DNA of 64,000 nucleotides from Patagioenas fasciata (Eukaryota; Chordata; Aves; Columbiformes; Columbidae): positions 24,386,867 to 24,450,866 of the forward strand of contig NC_092525.1 of NCBI RefSeq assembly GCF_037038585.1, in the 5' to 3' direction. Both the position numbers and the translations under genes were made by a program. The notes below the pieces were generated by a model that did not search any database, had not been told where the DNA came from, and worked only from the letters and a program-made list of their open reading frames with translations. Shown here one piece after another: positions 27,276 through 39,060 of the stretch (within the stretch, counting starts at the first letter, position 1; each line of letters starts with the position of its first letter).

Positions 27276-28849
27276 TAGAATGTATTCATCATTATTTAAA
27301 TATCAACACAGTTTTTGCAATAGTTATCAAGAGTTCCCAGTACCAGAGGAAAATGAAACATAGCCACATGCTTGGCTATGTTCAGAGCTTTAGCAAGCCT
27401 CTCCATCTCTTAGCTGAACATGCAGGGTGGTATGTGTCAGTACAATCAAATAAATACAAAATAAAGCAAATGCTAAAAGAGATGTTTCTCTATGGGTCTG
27501 GAAGTGCCTACGGGAGAACCACAGCCTCCTCCTGTCATAGAAAAACCTTGATGTGAGAACTGTTGTCTGGACTGAGATACAGAGCAAGGAATGTACAGCT
27601 GTCAGAGCAGCAACATCCAGCTAAGGAGAGACCAAAGGCTGGGGTAGAGTGTGATGCCTGGTCCTGCACCCCAAGGCAGCAAGCCCTGCAGCTATTCCTC
27701 GTGCCTCCAACTGCAGATCAAGGCCAGTCCCAAAGCCTACAGTGAAGGCCATGTCCAACTGCGGTGATTTAAATGTAAGCTGCCTTCTAGCAAAGCCTAG
27801 GAGCAGTAATGAAACTGACACATTCCTCCTACCATCTTCAAGAAAAAAGTGAGTCATGCTACTACTGAAATACAAACTCCCATAAATAACATTTAAAAAA
27901 AACCCAAACATTTTCAAGTACTCACAAGCAGGGCCTTTCCTCCCCAGCTGTGGTGGTTGTGGTTCTATTCCCTCACAAACCACTCTGTAAAAACCAGGGC
28001 AGGCAAACTTGAATCCAAATGTACTCCCCAGAGTCAGTAATATACACCTATCAGTCTGGGAGCAAAGGAACATGTTTCTGTTCCACTCAGCTATGGTATT
28101 TAACCTGGAGCATGAAGGACAAAATTAAGAATACATGAAATAATGAACTCCTCCAAAACAATAGCTCCATACAGGCCCAGAAAAAATCCTTGGCCAGCAT
28201 AAACTAGATGTTACAGAGGGAAAAGTGACCAGAGAGGAGAGTTTCCCTGCAGTTGTGGCTGTGGTGATCAAGGTTCATCCAAAAAGTTTTGGTCTCCCTT
28301 CAAGAAGAAGTAGGAGCTCTTCCTGTGTCTGATTACTGTAATGCAGCACAGCCTGAGTTCTGAGCAAATACTACTGAAAGGCTAGACCTTTGGGAGCTAT
28401 ATGAACAGCTAAGGACCAGAGCAAGTCCTTTCCATCTAAGCTTTTGCTAATTAGAAAGGGGAGATCACAGTCCCCAGCACTTCCCTTGGCTTCCTCTTGC
28501 CCCTGCTCCTTGCTAGGTGTCACACTGTGACACTGTGGGTCTGTCCCTCGGTGGCTTGTGCCATCCTGGGCTTGCCAGGCTCACCAGAACCACAGTGGCC
28601 ATGCAATGACTGCGCCCAGCTTTCACGTCAGACACAGACTCCAGGGTTCCTACACCGACCAAGTCAGAGGAGGGTTTGCTACACCAACTGAGCCTGGCTT
28701 GGGTTACAAATGCTGGCTATTGCGTGACATGGGGTACAACTGGGACATTAGACAGCTACTGGAGACAGCTCTGTTGCTTCATGCCAATGAATGCTTTTGC
28801 TGCCGGATGTTCTTGCGAGAACCCAGCCCACCCCTGCCTTGCTGCAGGT

Positions 28850-31800
28850 TCAGGCGCACTGAGAGATGATGTTAGAGTTGCAGTCTAAAGTGTGAGCATG
28901 GCTTCTTTTACAGTTTTCGGGCCCACAGCCAGCACCAGGTGGGCTGACCAAGTCCAGGTAGTAGGGGGACTTCAGGAAACGGCGGTAAGAATCCTTTTCC
29001 ATGAGGGTGAATATTTTTCTTTGAGCCTCATCAAAGCAGGACAGTGTAGGCTCCAGCATATTGTGGCTTGTCTTCTCCCGAGTGCACGAATCCAGGTTCA
29101 CCTGTGGGCCAAAGGGACAGCATAAGTAAAATCAGCACCAGAAGCAGCTAGCATAGCTAAGGGAAAATCCAAGTGTCTCTCCACCAAGTGTGCTCCAGCT
29201 GTCCTTGGTGGGCAGCTGTCTGAAATGGCTGTTGACACCCCAAAACCATGGGAGAATCTGTGCAGCTGGGTACCAACACATCTCTGCTGCCAGACAAACT
29301 GCCAGGGGAGACTAACACACATCCCTCTGGGATACAGCCAGTCAGGAAACTCAAACAACTGCATGGGAGCAGACGGAATATGGGGAATCATAGTCCTCTC
29401 AGGCTTCTCCCATTTGAGCGTGCAGATGGGATGGCCATGTGGTTGTACCTACACCCACTTTCTCTCTATCCAAGTCCAAAACAAAAGCAATAGAAAGGAC
29501 AGCATTTCCTTGCTACCTAGCAGAGAAGCAGCACCCTTCAATTCTTGTGAAACTACCGATCTCTTTTTCCTGTGCTGCTGGCCTGGTTCAGAATTTAGGG
29601 TGAAATGTTCTGTGCACATACCTCTTTTGTTGCCTGCACAGAGATGAATTCATCATAGATCTTTCTGGCCTTGGGGCTGAGCTTGGCTGGTGACTTGGTT
29701 TTCTTGTAGTCCTCACAACTGATCCAGAAATCGATGTTTTCCTCACTGTACTCAGATTTGAGAAAAGCACGGAAAGCAGCCAGTCCTCCTACAGATTGTT
29801 TAGAGGAAAATCAGATCAGGCAAGAGTGTCGGTTCCTGGATAGTTGTACCCAGCAAACAGCAGTTCTGGGTTCTTCCCAGAGCTGAATGAGCAGCTTCCC
29901 AGGGGTACCAGCAGGACATCTGCCTGTCTCCTTGGAGGAGGCTGGAATTAGACAGGCCCCATGAGGATGTCACACGTGGGTCCTCAGCTGCCTGCTCCCC
30001 CACTGCGACCCTCAGTGTCTCAACCAGAACACAAACAACTTGCATGTTCCCAGAGGGCCTCGAGGAGACAGCCAACACACACTGCAGAACGTCAGGCCAT
30101 GGGAACAGCACAGAAGGAAAGCTCAAGGACACCAGTGCAGCCTGAAACCGACAGGAAGACAAAGTCTCCTGTGAGCTCAGTTGCAAACAGTTTATCCACT
30201 TTTTGGTCCTTGTTTAACCCCCTGTTAAGTGTGTGCTGCAGTCTTGTCCTCCCCTTGCACAGAGGGGACAGCTCAGCAGCAGGTCAAAGCCCCACTCATG
30301 ATATGTTGGGATTGTCCCTTGGATCTGACCAAGAGGACCTTTCACCACTCCTCCCGGAGGCCTGTGTGGCCAAAGGAGCTACTGTCTGCTTCTGAGAGAC
30401 ACGAGAGAAGGTCTCGTGTCCCCTCCAGGGACTGCTCACAGTGCACACACTCCGCAGGCATGTCATTACTTACTGTCATGATGGATCAAGTTTTCCAAAG
30501 AGTCTGCCCACTTTCTGACTTCCTCTTGGCTAACCCTAAAAGGAGACAAAGGGAGAAACATGGGCAAGATTTAAGGGGAGTACAGAAAGGACAAATTTGG
30601 GTTTTTGCTCAGCACCATTAGAAAAATCTTTTTCCCTGATTGTTGTAAGCGCATACACAAGAGACCAAGATGGAAATGTCTGCTTGCTTTACAGAGACCC
30701 CTGGAAATCACAGATCTAATCTACAGAAATTCTGGTTTGCAATCTCCTTCACTAGCCATGCCCTGGAAAGGAATTGTTGAGGTTTTGTGCCTCTTTTGTG
30801 ACTGGCTCCATCTCTTGCTGAGGCACGGACTTCGGATGACAGGTCATATCAGTGAACTCCAAAGGGCTGATTTCTTTAACCTGTCAGGGGAACAGTGGCT
30901 GTATGGGGGAGGAACATGGGAACTAGGAACACATGGAGAATGTGGGAACACATCCTGCATTAATTCCTCCTACCATACCAGAACATCTAGGGCTCATCTA
31001 TTCCAGGAGCATACCCTGGCTTTTGGAGTCCTCCTTGGAAAGGACACCATCTACTTGCTCCTCAGTGAGAGCAGCAATACCCTGACAAGCTGCTCTCTCT
31101 GTTTTCTGAGCCAATACCTCCGTGCAGCTGTGTGGGCCATTGCACAAATCCAGCTCAAAGAGACAGTGTTGCTGATTGTGCGATGTGTCAAGTCACAATG
31201 GGTCCTGTGATGATGTTATTCCCCCATGCAGGAGACTGCACGAGTTTCTCCATGTGCACATGTGCATCAAATCACAGAAGTGTTGGCAGAAAGGGACATC
31301 CAGTTCAACCTTCTTCATGGAAGGGGACTATCAATACCTGAGAACGATTGCCACACTAGATTAACACAGGTTTTCAGGAGGTACTGGGAAGCAGCAGCAA
31401 AAACACTAATGAAGTTCAGCTCAGTGAAAGAGTAAACAACATGCTGCAGCCAGCATGCTCTTAACTATGTGGCAGCATCTGCTCTTACCTCTGACTTGAA
31501 GATGTTTTCTCCTTCCTGCCCTGGGAAAAGCCGTAGTCGCAGGAGTCTGACTTCTGCAGCAAAAATCCCAGACGATGCTTCATGTCTTTGGCACTGAAAG
31601 AAACAAATTGAGAAAGAGATGAAGATAATGCATTGCACCTCCCTCTGCAGCCTCCTCATCCGCAATAAGCTTCTTCAGCATTACACAGCGACACAAATGC
31701 AGGTCACTGACAGTGACTCCAGAGCTGACTTTCTACTTCCCATGTAATGCACATTTCTGTCACTAGACAAATACAACAGAGTCAAATAAGTCATTTTTCA

Positions 31801-33956
31801 TGATCAACAGCACCATTTTCTTGCTGAGAAGGTCACCAGCCTAGAGGCAGGGCTAGCAAAGGGGGAGAACCTGCTATTTTCCTACTGTTTGTTTACAGTT
31901 AAAGTATTCTGATAGAAGGGCATCGCTGTGCTGTAAAAGTGTCACTCCACCCTAAACTGATTTGCCCAGCTACCAGTGTCCAGTCCCTACATGCTTCCTA
32001 ATCCTTTTTCTCCACCCCTTGCCATCTCCCCACTTCACCACCCAGCTCAAGGACAGCGGGACCATGCCAGGGCTCCCACCAAGCTCGTGGCACAGAGGGA
32101 AGGGAGGACGTGAAGGGTTGGGAGCAGGACCGTGAGGCAAGACCACGGAATGAGCCAGGAGCATCACCACAACCATCCCATGCCAACTGTAAGCTACTCC
32201 ATTGTTCCACAGCAAGCTCCTGTGAGGATGCACGATTAATTTTATTCTGCTTTCCAGCATGCTCAGGACAAGCATTGACTGACAGTATATTCTACATATG
32301 CAGTTGGTGTGGGGTTCAGCATCTCTCTGGATTTCCTCCTAGTTTAAGAAGGAAGGGGTGGCTAAATCAGTCCTGTTTGCTCAGGGGTGCAAGCCCTGGC
32401 CTGCTGCAGGGTTCAATGACAGGGTAAGCAGGAAATTCTTCTCCTGCTTCTCAGATCAGAGCCTGGAGCAGAGCAGAAGGTTGTGCTGCAGAGCTGAGCT
32501 CCAGCAGCTGCTCAGCCTCCCAGCACTGCTCTTTGCTCCAGCCATGGCGCCCTGTCAGCAGCCGTGGCCATATCTTATCTTGCTGCTTGCTTGGACTCAC
32601 AAATTTTTCCTTAACAGTGCCAGCATTAGGATTTTTTTGGGAATCCTGGACAGAGGTGGTTAAAAGACAGAAACTTATTTTTCTCCTTTGCATTTTTTTC
32701 AAATGTTCTTGGTGGGTTTTGTTTGTTTGTTTGTTTCCTCCCCCCCCCAAATGATCCTGCAAATTGTGGGCACATAGTGTCCATATTTTTTCCTCACATT
32801 TTCAGCACTTGTTTTCAAACCCACCATGAGCAGGGAGCCTTTTCTCCCTGATGGGAGCAGGCTGAACCTCAGTTTGCACTTTCCCAACCCTCTTCCATTG
32901 CACAGCCACTGGAGAGCAGCCTCAGGAATGCTCCTGGGGTCATGAGTGGCCAGAAACATAGCACTGCGCCATCACAGACCCGTGCAACTTTGCATGGGCT
33001 GGATGAGAAGGAAGTTTTGCAGAGCAGGTGCCATTCTGGGGACCTGAGCCACCCTGCTGGGGGTCTCCACATCCCATAGCACCTGAAAAGGAGTAACCCC
33101 CCTCCAGGAGGGCTCGTGGCTCCCTCACAGGCACAGAGACTGCCTCACACTGGGCTGCGGGGCAGGCCATGCTGCCAAGGGTGTGTTTGGGAGCGCACAG
33201 GCTCTGCTCTGCTGGCACTGGGGTATTTGGTTGGTACTGCACACTGGGATGCAGCCAGATCCTGCACCCGTGGCGGGGGTACAGCTCAGCCCACCCTGAC
33301 CAGCACCACACAGTGGGGGTATGGCCAGCCCCACATCAGCCCCATAGCAATGTACACTGGGGGTAAAGCCTGACCTGGTCCCTCATCACCAGGACACACC
33401 CGGGGGTGCAGGCTGACCCCACACCGGTTGGTGCTGCATCCAGAGCTGGCCCCCATCCCTGCCAGGCTGAGTTTCTGCATTTGAGATGCATTTTGGGGAA
33501 TGAGCTCTTTTTTTTTTTTTTTTTTTTAAAATCCCCATTTGCCTTGCTTCCTCCTCAAAACATCCAGAAAAGAAAATTGAGCAGAGGATTCAAAGGAGAT
33601 AAGGGGTGCAAAGCTTGCAACAGAAGCAGATGACAAGAGTATCGAAATACGGCAACGCTAAAGCTGCTTGTTTTGCTGATGGGAAGGATGAGCTTAGGGT
33701 TCCCACAGCTCAGTATAAAACCTTTATGCAATTCTGCTTCTAACGGGAAAAAAAAAAAACAAACAGAAAACCCTGTAAGCAATCATTTGTATCTAATCTT
33801 ACAAAAGAATCAGAGCTGAATGTGCCACTTCTGCTTCAGACACAAAGTGCAATACATCAGCATAACTCCAGGCTAACAAGACCATTAACAGTTGCTCAGA
33901 AATAAACAGTACCTTTTTAAGCAAGTGGCTGGCAGTGCAGCGAGTCCCTTGCACAT
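28850..33956 (-). CDS. RGS4: Regulator of G-protein signaling 4 (5 coding exons)
   Basis: Coding exons in transcript order: 33956-33913, 31593-31489, 30535-30474, 29788-29622 and 29101-28850, all with GT..AG introns and agreeing phases, giving 209 residues (human 205). RGS4 speeds GTP hydrolysis by Gi and Gq alpha subunits, mainly in brain and heart. The N-terminus [14 protein letters not shown] has the Cys2 N-degron and Cys12 palmitoylation site, followed by the amphipathic helix [14 protein letters not shown]. The RGS box contains Glu87 and Asn88 (YSEENIDFW) and Asn128 (VNLDSC), at the same residue numbers as the well-studied mammalian protein. The last exon adds the RGS4-specific tail after KSPYYLDLV and ends SQCA; the human protein also ends in QCA. 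Exons 1, 3 and 4 have the same lengths (44, 62, 167) as in RGS5, which converges on it. Confidence 0.97.
31266..31385 (-). mobile_element. Old CR1 3'-end fragment
   Basis: Read in the plus direction, AATCACAGAAG..TTGGCAGAAAGGGACATCCAGTTCAACC is a diverged form of the reverse complement of the CR1 3' end. Later blocks (TAGATTAACACAGG) also fit. It lies in RGS4 intron 2 and is heavily mutated. Confidence 0.55.
32716..32738. repeat. Short (TTTG)n run
   Basis: Four to five TTTG units followed shortly by a nine-C run, in RGS4 intron 1. Confidence 0.7.
33508..33527. repeat. Poly-T run (20 bases)
   Basis: Twenty uninterrupted T on the plus strand, in RGS4 intron 1. On the RGS4 sense strand it is a poly-A run. 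Confidence 0.95.
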
Positions 33957-34076
33957 CTTGCTCCGGAGGTTGGATTTTGTATTCCAGGAAAAACAACGAG
34001 GCGGGAGGCACAGAGGCTGCGTGCAGGTCCTTCGCCGTCTGCAGAATTCAGCCTGGTCTCTCAGCCAGCGACTCTG

Positions 34077-34083
34077 CTTTATA
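34077..34083 (-). promoter_or_regulatory. RGS4 TATA box
   Basis: The minus strand reads TATAAAG here, 121 bases before the RGS4 start codon. This predicts a transcription start near 34050 and a 5' UTR of about 95 bases. I see no upstream ATG in that leader. Confidence 0.75.
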
Positions 34084-34180
34084 GCCCAGCCCAGACAGCC
34101 CAGCAGTGCTCGCTGACCCACTCAGGACTCAGCACAGCAGCAGCACCCGTCCCCTTTTTGCCCACCCAAAAAGAAGAGAG

Positions 34181-34187
34181 TGACGTA
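34181..34187 (-). promoter_or_regulatory. CRE-like site upstream of RGS4
   Basis: TGACGTA (a one-base variant of the cAMP response element) about 100 bases upstream of the RGS4 TATA box, a usual distance for CREB/ATF sites. Confidence 0.4.
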
Positions 34188-37100
34188 TAAGCCAAGACAA
34201 AGGAGTAAATGGGATTGACAGCCTTACCAGAAATGAAGCTTGGTGTCTGGCTGCAGAGGTGGATTCTTTTAAAAGGGTGGAAAAAGCTTCAGGGGCTTTC
34301 CTGTATTGCAAAAGATAGAACAGTGCAGATAAAAGCTGGAGATTTTCAGAGGGACACAGACAGCAAAAGGGGTCAGAGAATCAATTCTGAGAAGTGAGAT
34401 GAGCTTTGCTGCTTCCACTGTTCATTTCCCCCTTCTATTTAAAGCAACCTGGCAAAAACAAGGGACAAGAATTTTAAACACAGAAGGTTCCCATGATCCC
34501 AACAAATGCAGAAACCAGAGCTCTAAGGAAAGAAGAATGTAAATTCACCAAAGAAGTACCCATGCAGATGAGACTGTCCTGTTTTGTTCTAGAGGCATGT
34601 GGATACATACATTTGATCAGGCAGAAAAACAAAAAAGCTTGAGGGGCATATGACTTTTGGAATATAAAACGTGTCCCACCACACACACATTTGGGGACAG
34701 CCCATGTACATGTGTAGCAAAGACAAGAAGTTGACAACACGGCTGCCTTACATATATGAGTATGACTGTAGTACCTTACTTCTTCATTTTAATTTGCTCC
34801 TAATCAAAAGCCAGACCAGCCCCCAAGTACCTAAGGGAAGATGATTAATTAAAACAATAGGCATAACTATGCCTGCCCAGAGAGGACTTTGTAGCAGCAT
34901 TGAGGCTGCTCTGTGCTAAAGGACAGACCCATGAAACACCTGTCTGTGGGGTTGTTTTGTGGGAACTGCGCTACCTGGCTCTGCTGTAGTCCCACGGGAG
35001 AGCAGAATGACTCCAGCTACACCACATGTCCTCAGCCTTTGGAGGGTGAAGAAGGCAGTTGCCCCCCTGGAGAGAGAGACTTGGCTGATATTTATTGAAC
35101 TGCAGCTCAGCACAGCCTGTACCATCATTACAGAAGAGGAAAAAGCTTTGGGCAGACGGACATGCATATGGTCTGCTGCATTTCCAGTCTTGCTACTGCT
35201 ATGAAGTAAAGAAGCTTCAGTTCAGCAGCAGGATGTCTGCCCACGCTACCAACTGCTGTGCTCCCTCTCCCCAGAAACCTCTAAGTTCTTTGCCCACGGT
35301 CTACAGAAGTTGCAAGGTGAGTTTTTACCTCCTGAGTCTCTAGACCCTACAGCCAGCAGCAGAGACAACCCAAATCCCAGACTAGTTTACCTGCCTCTCG
35401 GATCATTAACTGTGCTGAAGGGCATTGCTCTAATTAACTTTAAAATGCTTTTTTTACAAATGTGACTGTCCTGTTGCCAAACCTGGGGCAACATGCCTGC
35501 AAAGTTCTGTTTGGACTAAAAATCACCTCCAGCAAAAGGGAGTGTAAAACTTTAACCAAGTGAATCCCCTTGTGCTTTTAGTGTTGGTGAGCTGACAGCA
35601 CTTGGGTGGATCTGTAGGAAGCGACTGAGCATGGGCAGAGTTGGTTCCAAAGCGCTTTGATGTCTTCTGTTTGGGGAGGAGAGAAGCCAAAGGGCAGAAT
35701 ACAGCCAACAGGATAAAACTTAGTTAAATAATTAATTGTTAATTAATTTAATTTTAATATCAAACTTATACAATGTTACTACTGTTTGTGTACAACTGCA
35801 GCACATTCATTCAAGCAATTCAAGAGCTCAGCTGGTTGACATGGTCCAGGTGTCTGCAAGCTCTAACCCTGACCTGAACCCTGGCAGCCCTGGCCTGACC
35901 TCCTGGCTCGGGAATCTCCCACAGGCTGCTTGAGAGGGCAGGGAACCTCTGTGCAAAATACAGAAATTCTGCAGTTTCTCTGCAAATTAGTGTGTAACCA
36001 AATTTAGGAATCTCACAATTCTCTGGATTATAAACATGCTTGCTGTGCAGCTCTAATGACACTCGAATGCTGATGTTGTCAACATAAGTCACCTGGATTC
36101 TGCAACTTCCACATGAACAAACTGCAATGAGAAATTTCTAACACTGCCATCACAACAGCCAGCCCAAAGGGCTTTGCCATTAAAAACATCCTCCCTGGAC
36201 TGAGTATGCAAACTCCTGCAACTGCTGCAGTTAAAATTTCACTTTTTCCAGTTCATTAGTGCACAGTGATTCATTCTGGTCCCCATGTGAGGAGTTTGGG
36301 TTTGCATACTGTTTCTCCTCTCAGCTCTGTTTCCCAGCTGTTGCAGTTTAATATCCTCTTAGCTGCTCCAGCTGGTCCCCAACCAAAAGCACCACCTTCC
36401 ATCTCTTACCCTTCATAGTCAGGCTTCTTTTCCCAGGGCACAGACTGTGCTGTGCTCAACACCAAAATCTCCTCCTCCCTGCCAGACAGAGAAGCAGCAA
36501 TTCACACCGGTTTTTTAAGTTTGTCACATCACCTCTGGCTCACTTCACCTGTGGCATGAAGAAATCAGCAGTGAGGATGGGCTGGGGGCTCCCTGGCCAA
36601 TACACCTCTTGACTGTGTGGTGCTTTGGAGGTACCCAGGGGCTCACAGGGAACAGCACGATAGTAAATGTCTGTGTTTCCCACTGTAGCATCCCTCATCC
36701 CCCACCCACTCATCCCTGCTGTGTCCCCTGCCTCCCCAAGCAGCAAGAGATGAGGCTGCAAATGAAGCTTTCCCTCCCACCATCGCTGCCAGGGATAAAC
36801 GTCATACACGTGTGCTCGCCTCAAACACAAGTGTGGTATGTGTCCCTGGGCTCAGCGGCAGGCGTGGGAGGAGGCAGGGAGCATGGGGAACGCTGCTTCA
36901 GTGGTCATGGCTACTCCAGGCTGTTGCTCTCCCACCTCAGTCCCTCCCCACCTCAGAGCAGTGTGCTGTGGGATGCCTGGGCACGCAAAAGGCTGTTTTG
37001 TGTCACTGGAAATGGGGAAGGGTATGTAATGGGACCTGTGAGGATATGCTGCTGGGCCAGAGTCTTTCCTGTCACTGCTGCCTTCCCCAGCCCATCTTGC

Positions 37101-38739
37101 TAACTGTGGCCCAATTTTCCTCCTCATCACACCTCACAAAGCCAGCCAGGCACCCTGGGGGTGGGGCTGGCAAATGGCCTGGTGCACAGGGTGACACTAG
37201 GCAGGGCACTGCCCATCTTTCTCATAGGCATCCCCATCCCAACATCAGTCTGGCCACCGATCTGCTCTGCAGACAGCATTGGTGGGGAGCCAGAGCAGCC
37301 CCCACACCCTTGAGAAGGACTAACTGGGGTGTCAATGGTCCCCAGCACTACAGAAGCCCTGCATAAGCAGCTGCCCTGCGGACAGAAGTGTCCATGGGTC
37401 AGCCCTGGCGTTGAGCCTCGTTGCAGGGAGGGAGCCTGGAGCTGAGATGAATTCCTTAATTTGCATCTCCCTCAGCCCAGCCTCAAGCACTCTGCACAAA
37501 ATCCCTTCCAGTGCAACCTCCCACTGCTGATTTCTTCTCCAGTACACTCTTTAGTGGGTAAGATTTCCTTCCAGTAATGAGGGCTGCATCTTCTCCACAT
37601 ATATGTGTGCTTTAATTGAATTATGGCTAATGAGCTGGGAGCAGAGCGCCCTGGAAGGACCATTTGGATCTGGGCTTGGATGAATCAGTTCAGCGTGTGC
37701 AGCCACGTTTCCTGTCCCAGGGCCCTGACTATGGCCTGACCTCCCTAAAACACACATGGAGAGGCCACACTTGTCCCTATAGGGTCTCCCTGCCAGCACT
37801 GGGATTCCCAGAAACGCTGTCCCATAGCTGAGTCTGCGGAAATCCTTCTTTCCCATGTCTCTGCAATGTACCGCCTGACTTCACACACAGCTACAGCTAT
37901 GGCCCCATAAACAGCCCCCAGAGGCAGCTTTGAGGAGAAAGTATCTCCTCCCAAATCAGCCCTGGCAAAAGGGATCACTCACCGCTCCCTCACACGGTTA
38001 ATTCGCTGCTCACACAGAAACCTGCTCAAGTGGATGTACCCAGTCACCTCTCTGCTTCTCTTGGACAAGGCAAAGGTGAACTTTTAAATGCAAAGCAGCT
38101 CTGGTTTGTTGTTGTAGTTCCTTGCTGAGCCTGCTCCTCTCCAAAATGATGCTCTGTAAATGTTAACGCATTCATCCTGTGGGTTCCTTAGCCCCATCAT
38201 CTTCATGCAATTCATAAAACCAAACATACAACTCATACAATTTTTCCACGTCCTCAAGTGTTTTTCTACTTATACATGCACCTACAATATCAGTAGTTTT
38301 TGTCATTTCTAGACGCTTGGAAGTTCCTAATAGTTTAGGGGGTTTTGGTTGGGTTTTTCTTTGCTTCAACCCTCAGTTTTTGGGCTGCCTACCTCTCTCC
38401 TGTTAGTACTCAGAAGAAAAGACTTCACTTCGTATCAAAGGAAGAATTTTGTTCAGCCCAAATGGATTTTTTTTTTCTCCTCCTTTGGGTTTACTAATGA
38501 AATAAGTGTTACTTTTTTTTTGTCTGGCTATTGTTCTTGTTTGTGGGCATAACACAACAGAAAAATGATAATTTGAGTAATTTGCTGTCCAGTTTCCCAA
38601 ATCTCTGTCTAATGATCCATCTTGATTAACAGCTCCTTAAACATTTCGGCTCAATCACTAAGAAAGTTTTGAATAACACTGAACCACAAACAAAGCAAAC
38701 ATGTGCCTGTTCACTGATGCTTTCCCAACACTAAAAACA

Positions 38740-39060
38740 CTTTGAAATGTCTCATTTAGCCACTTTTAATCCATTTAATATGGATTTTATGACATTTTAA
38801 GCCAAATATTTGTAGCAAGCCATATGTGTTTATAAATCTATTTCACCACCACAACTCCCTCATAAAAGCACTATTAAGCTCATTATAAAAGGTCTATTTT
38901 CCCATTAAATCACATCAGTTGGTATCAATTATATCACCACCTTTTCAAATGAGCCTGCTATCGTCCGTACTAATAGTGCTCCTGCACTGATCAAAAGGTT
39001 AATAGCTCTGTGACTATATTGTGCACCTCCGCTTACAGCATAGCTTTCTTCTAGACTCCT
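38740..39060. promoter_or_regulatory. AT-rich enhancer-like block
   Basis: An unusually even AT-rich segment without simple repeats, dense in TAAT/ATTA homeodomain cores, TTTATAAATC and ATAAA motifs. It has the texture of deeply conserved non-coding vertebrate DNA. No alignment was possible, so this is a guess from texture. Confidence 0.2.

Larger units (their letters stand above)
22677..28849. other. Tail-to-tail interval between RGS5 and RGS4 (3' UTRs)
   Basis: No coding exon is visible here. The interval should contain both 3' UTRs. A plus-strand AATAAA at 26763-26768 and a minus-strand AATAAA at 27275-27270 are the best placed canonical signals I noticed. If used, they would give 3' UTRs of about 4.1 kb (RGS5) and 1.6 kb (RGS4) ending roughly 0.5 kb apart. 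A short minisatellite and an AAAC-rich run also lie here. Confidence 0.4.
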
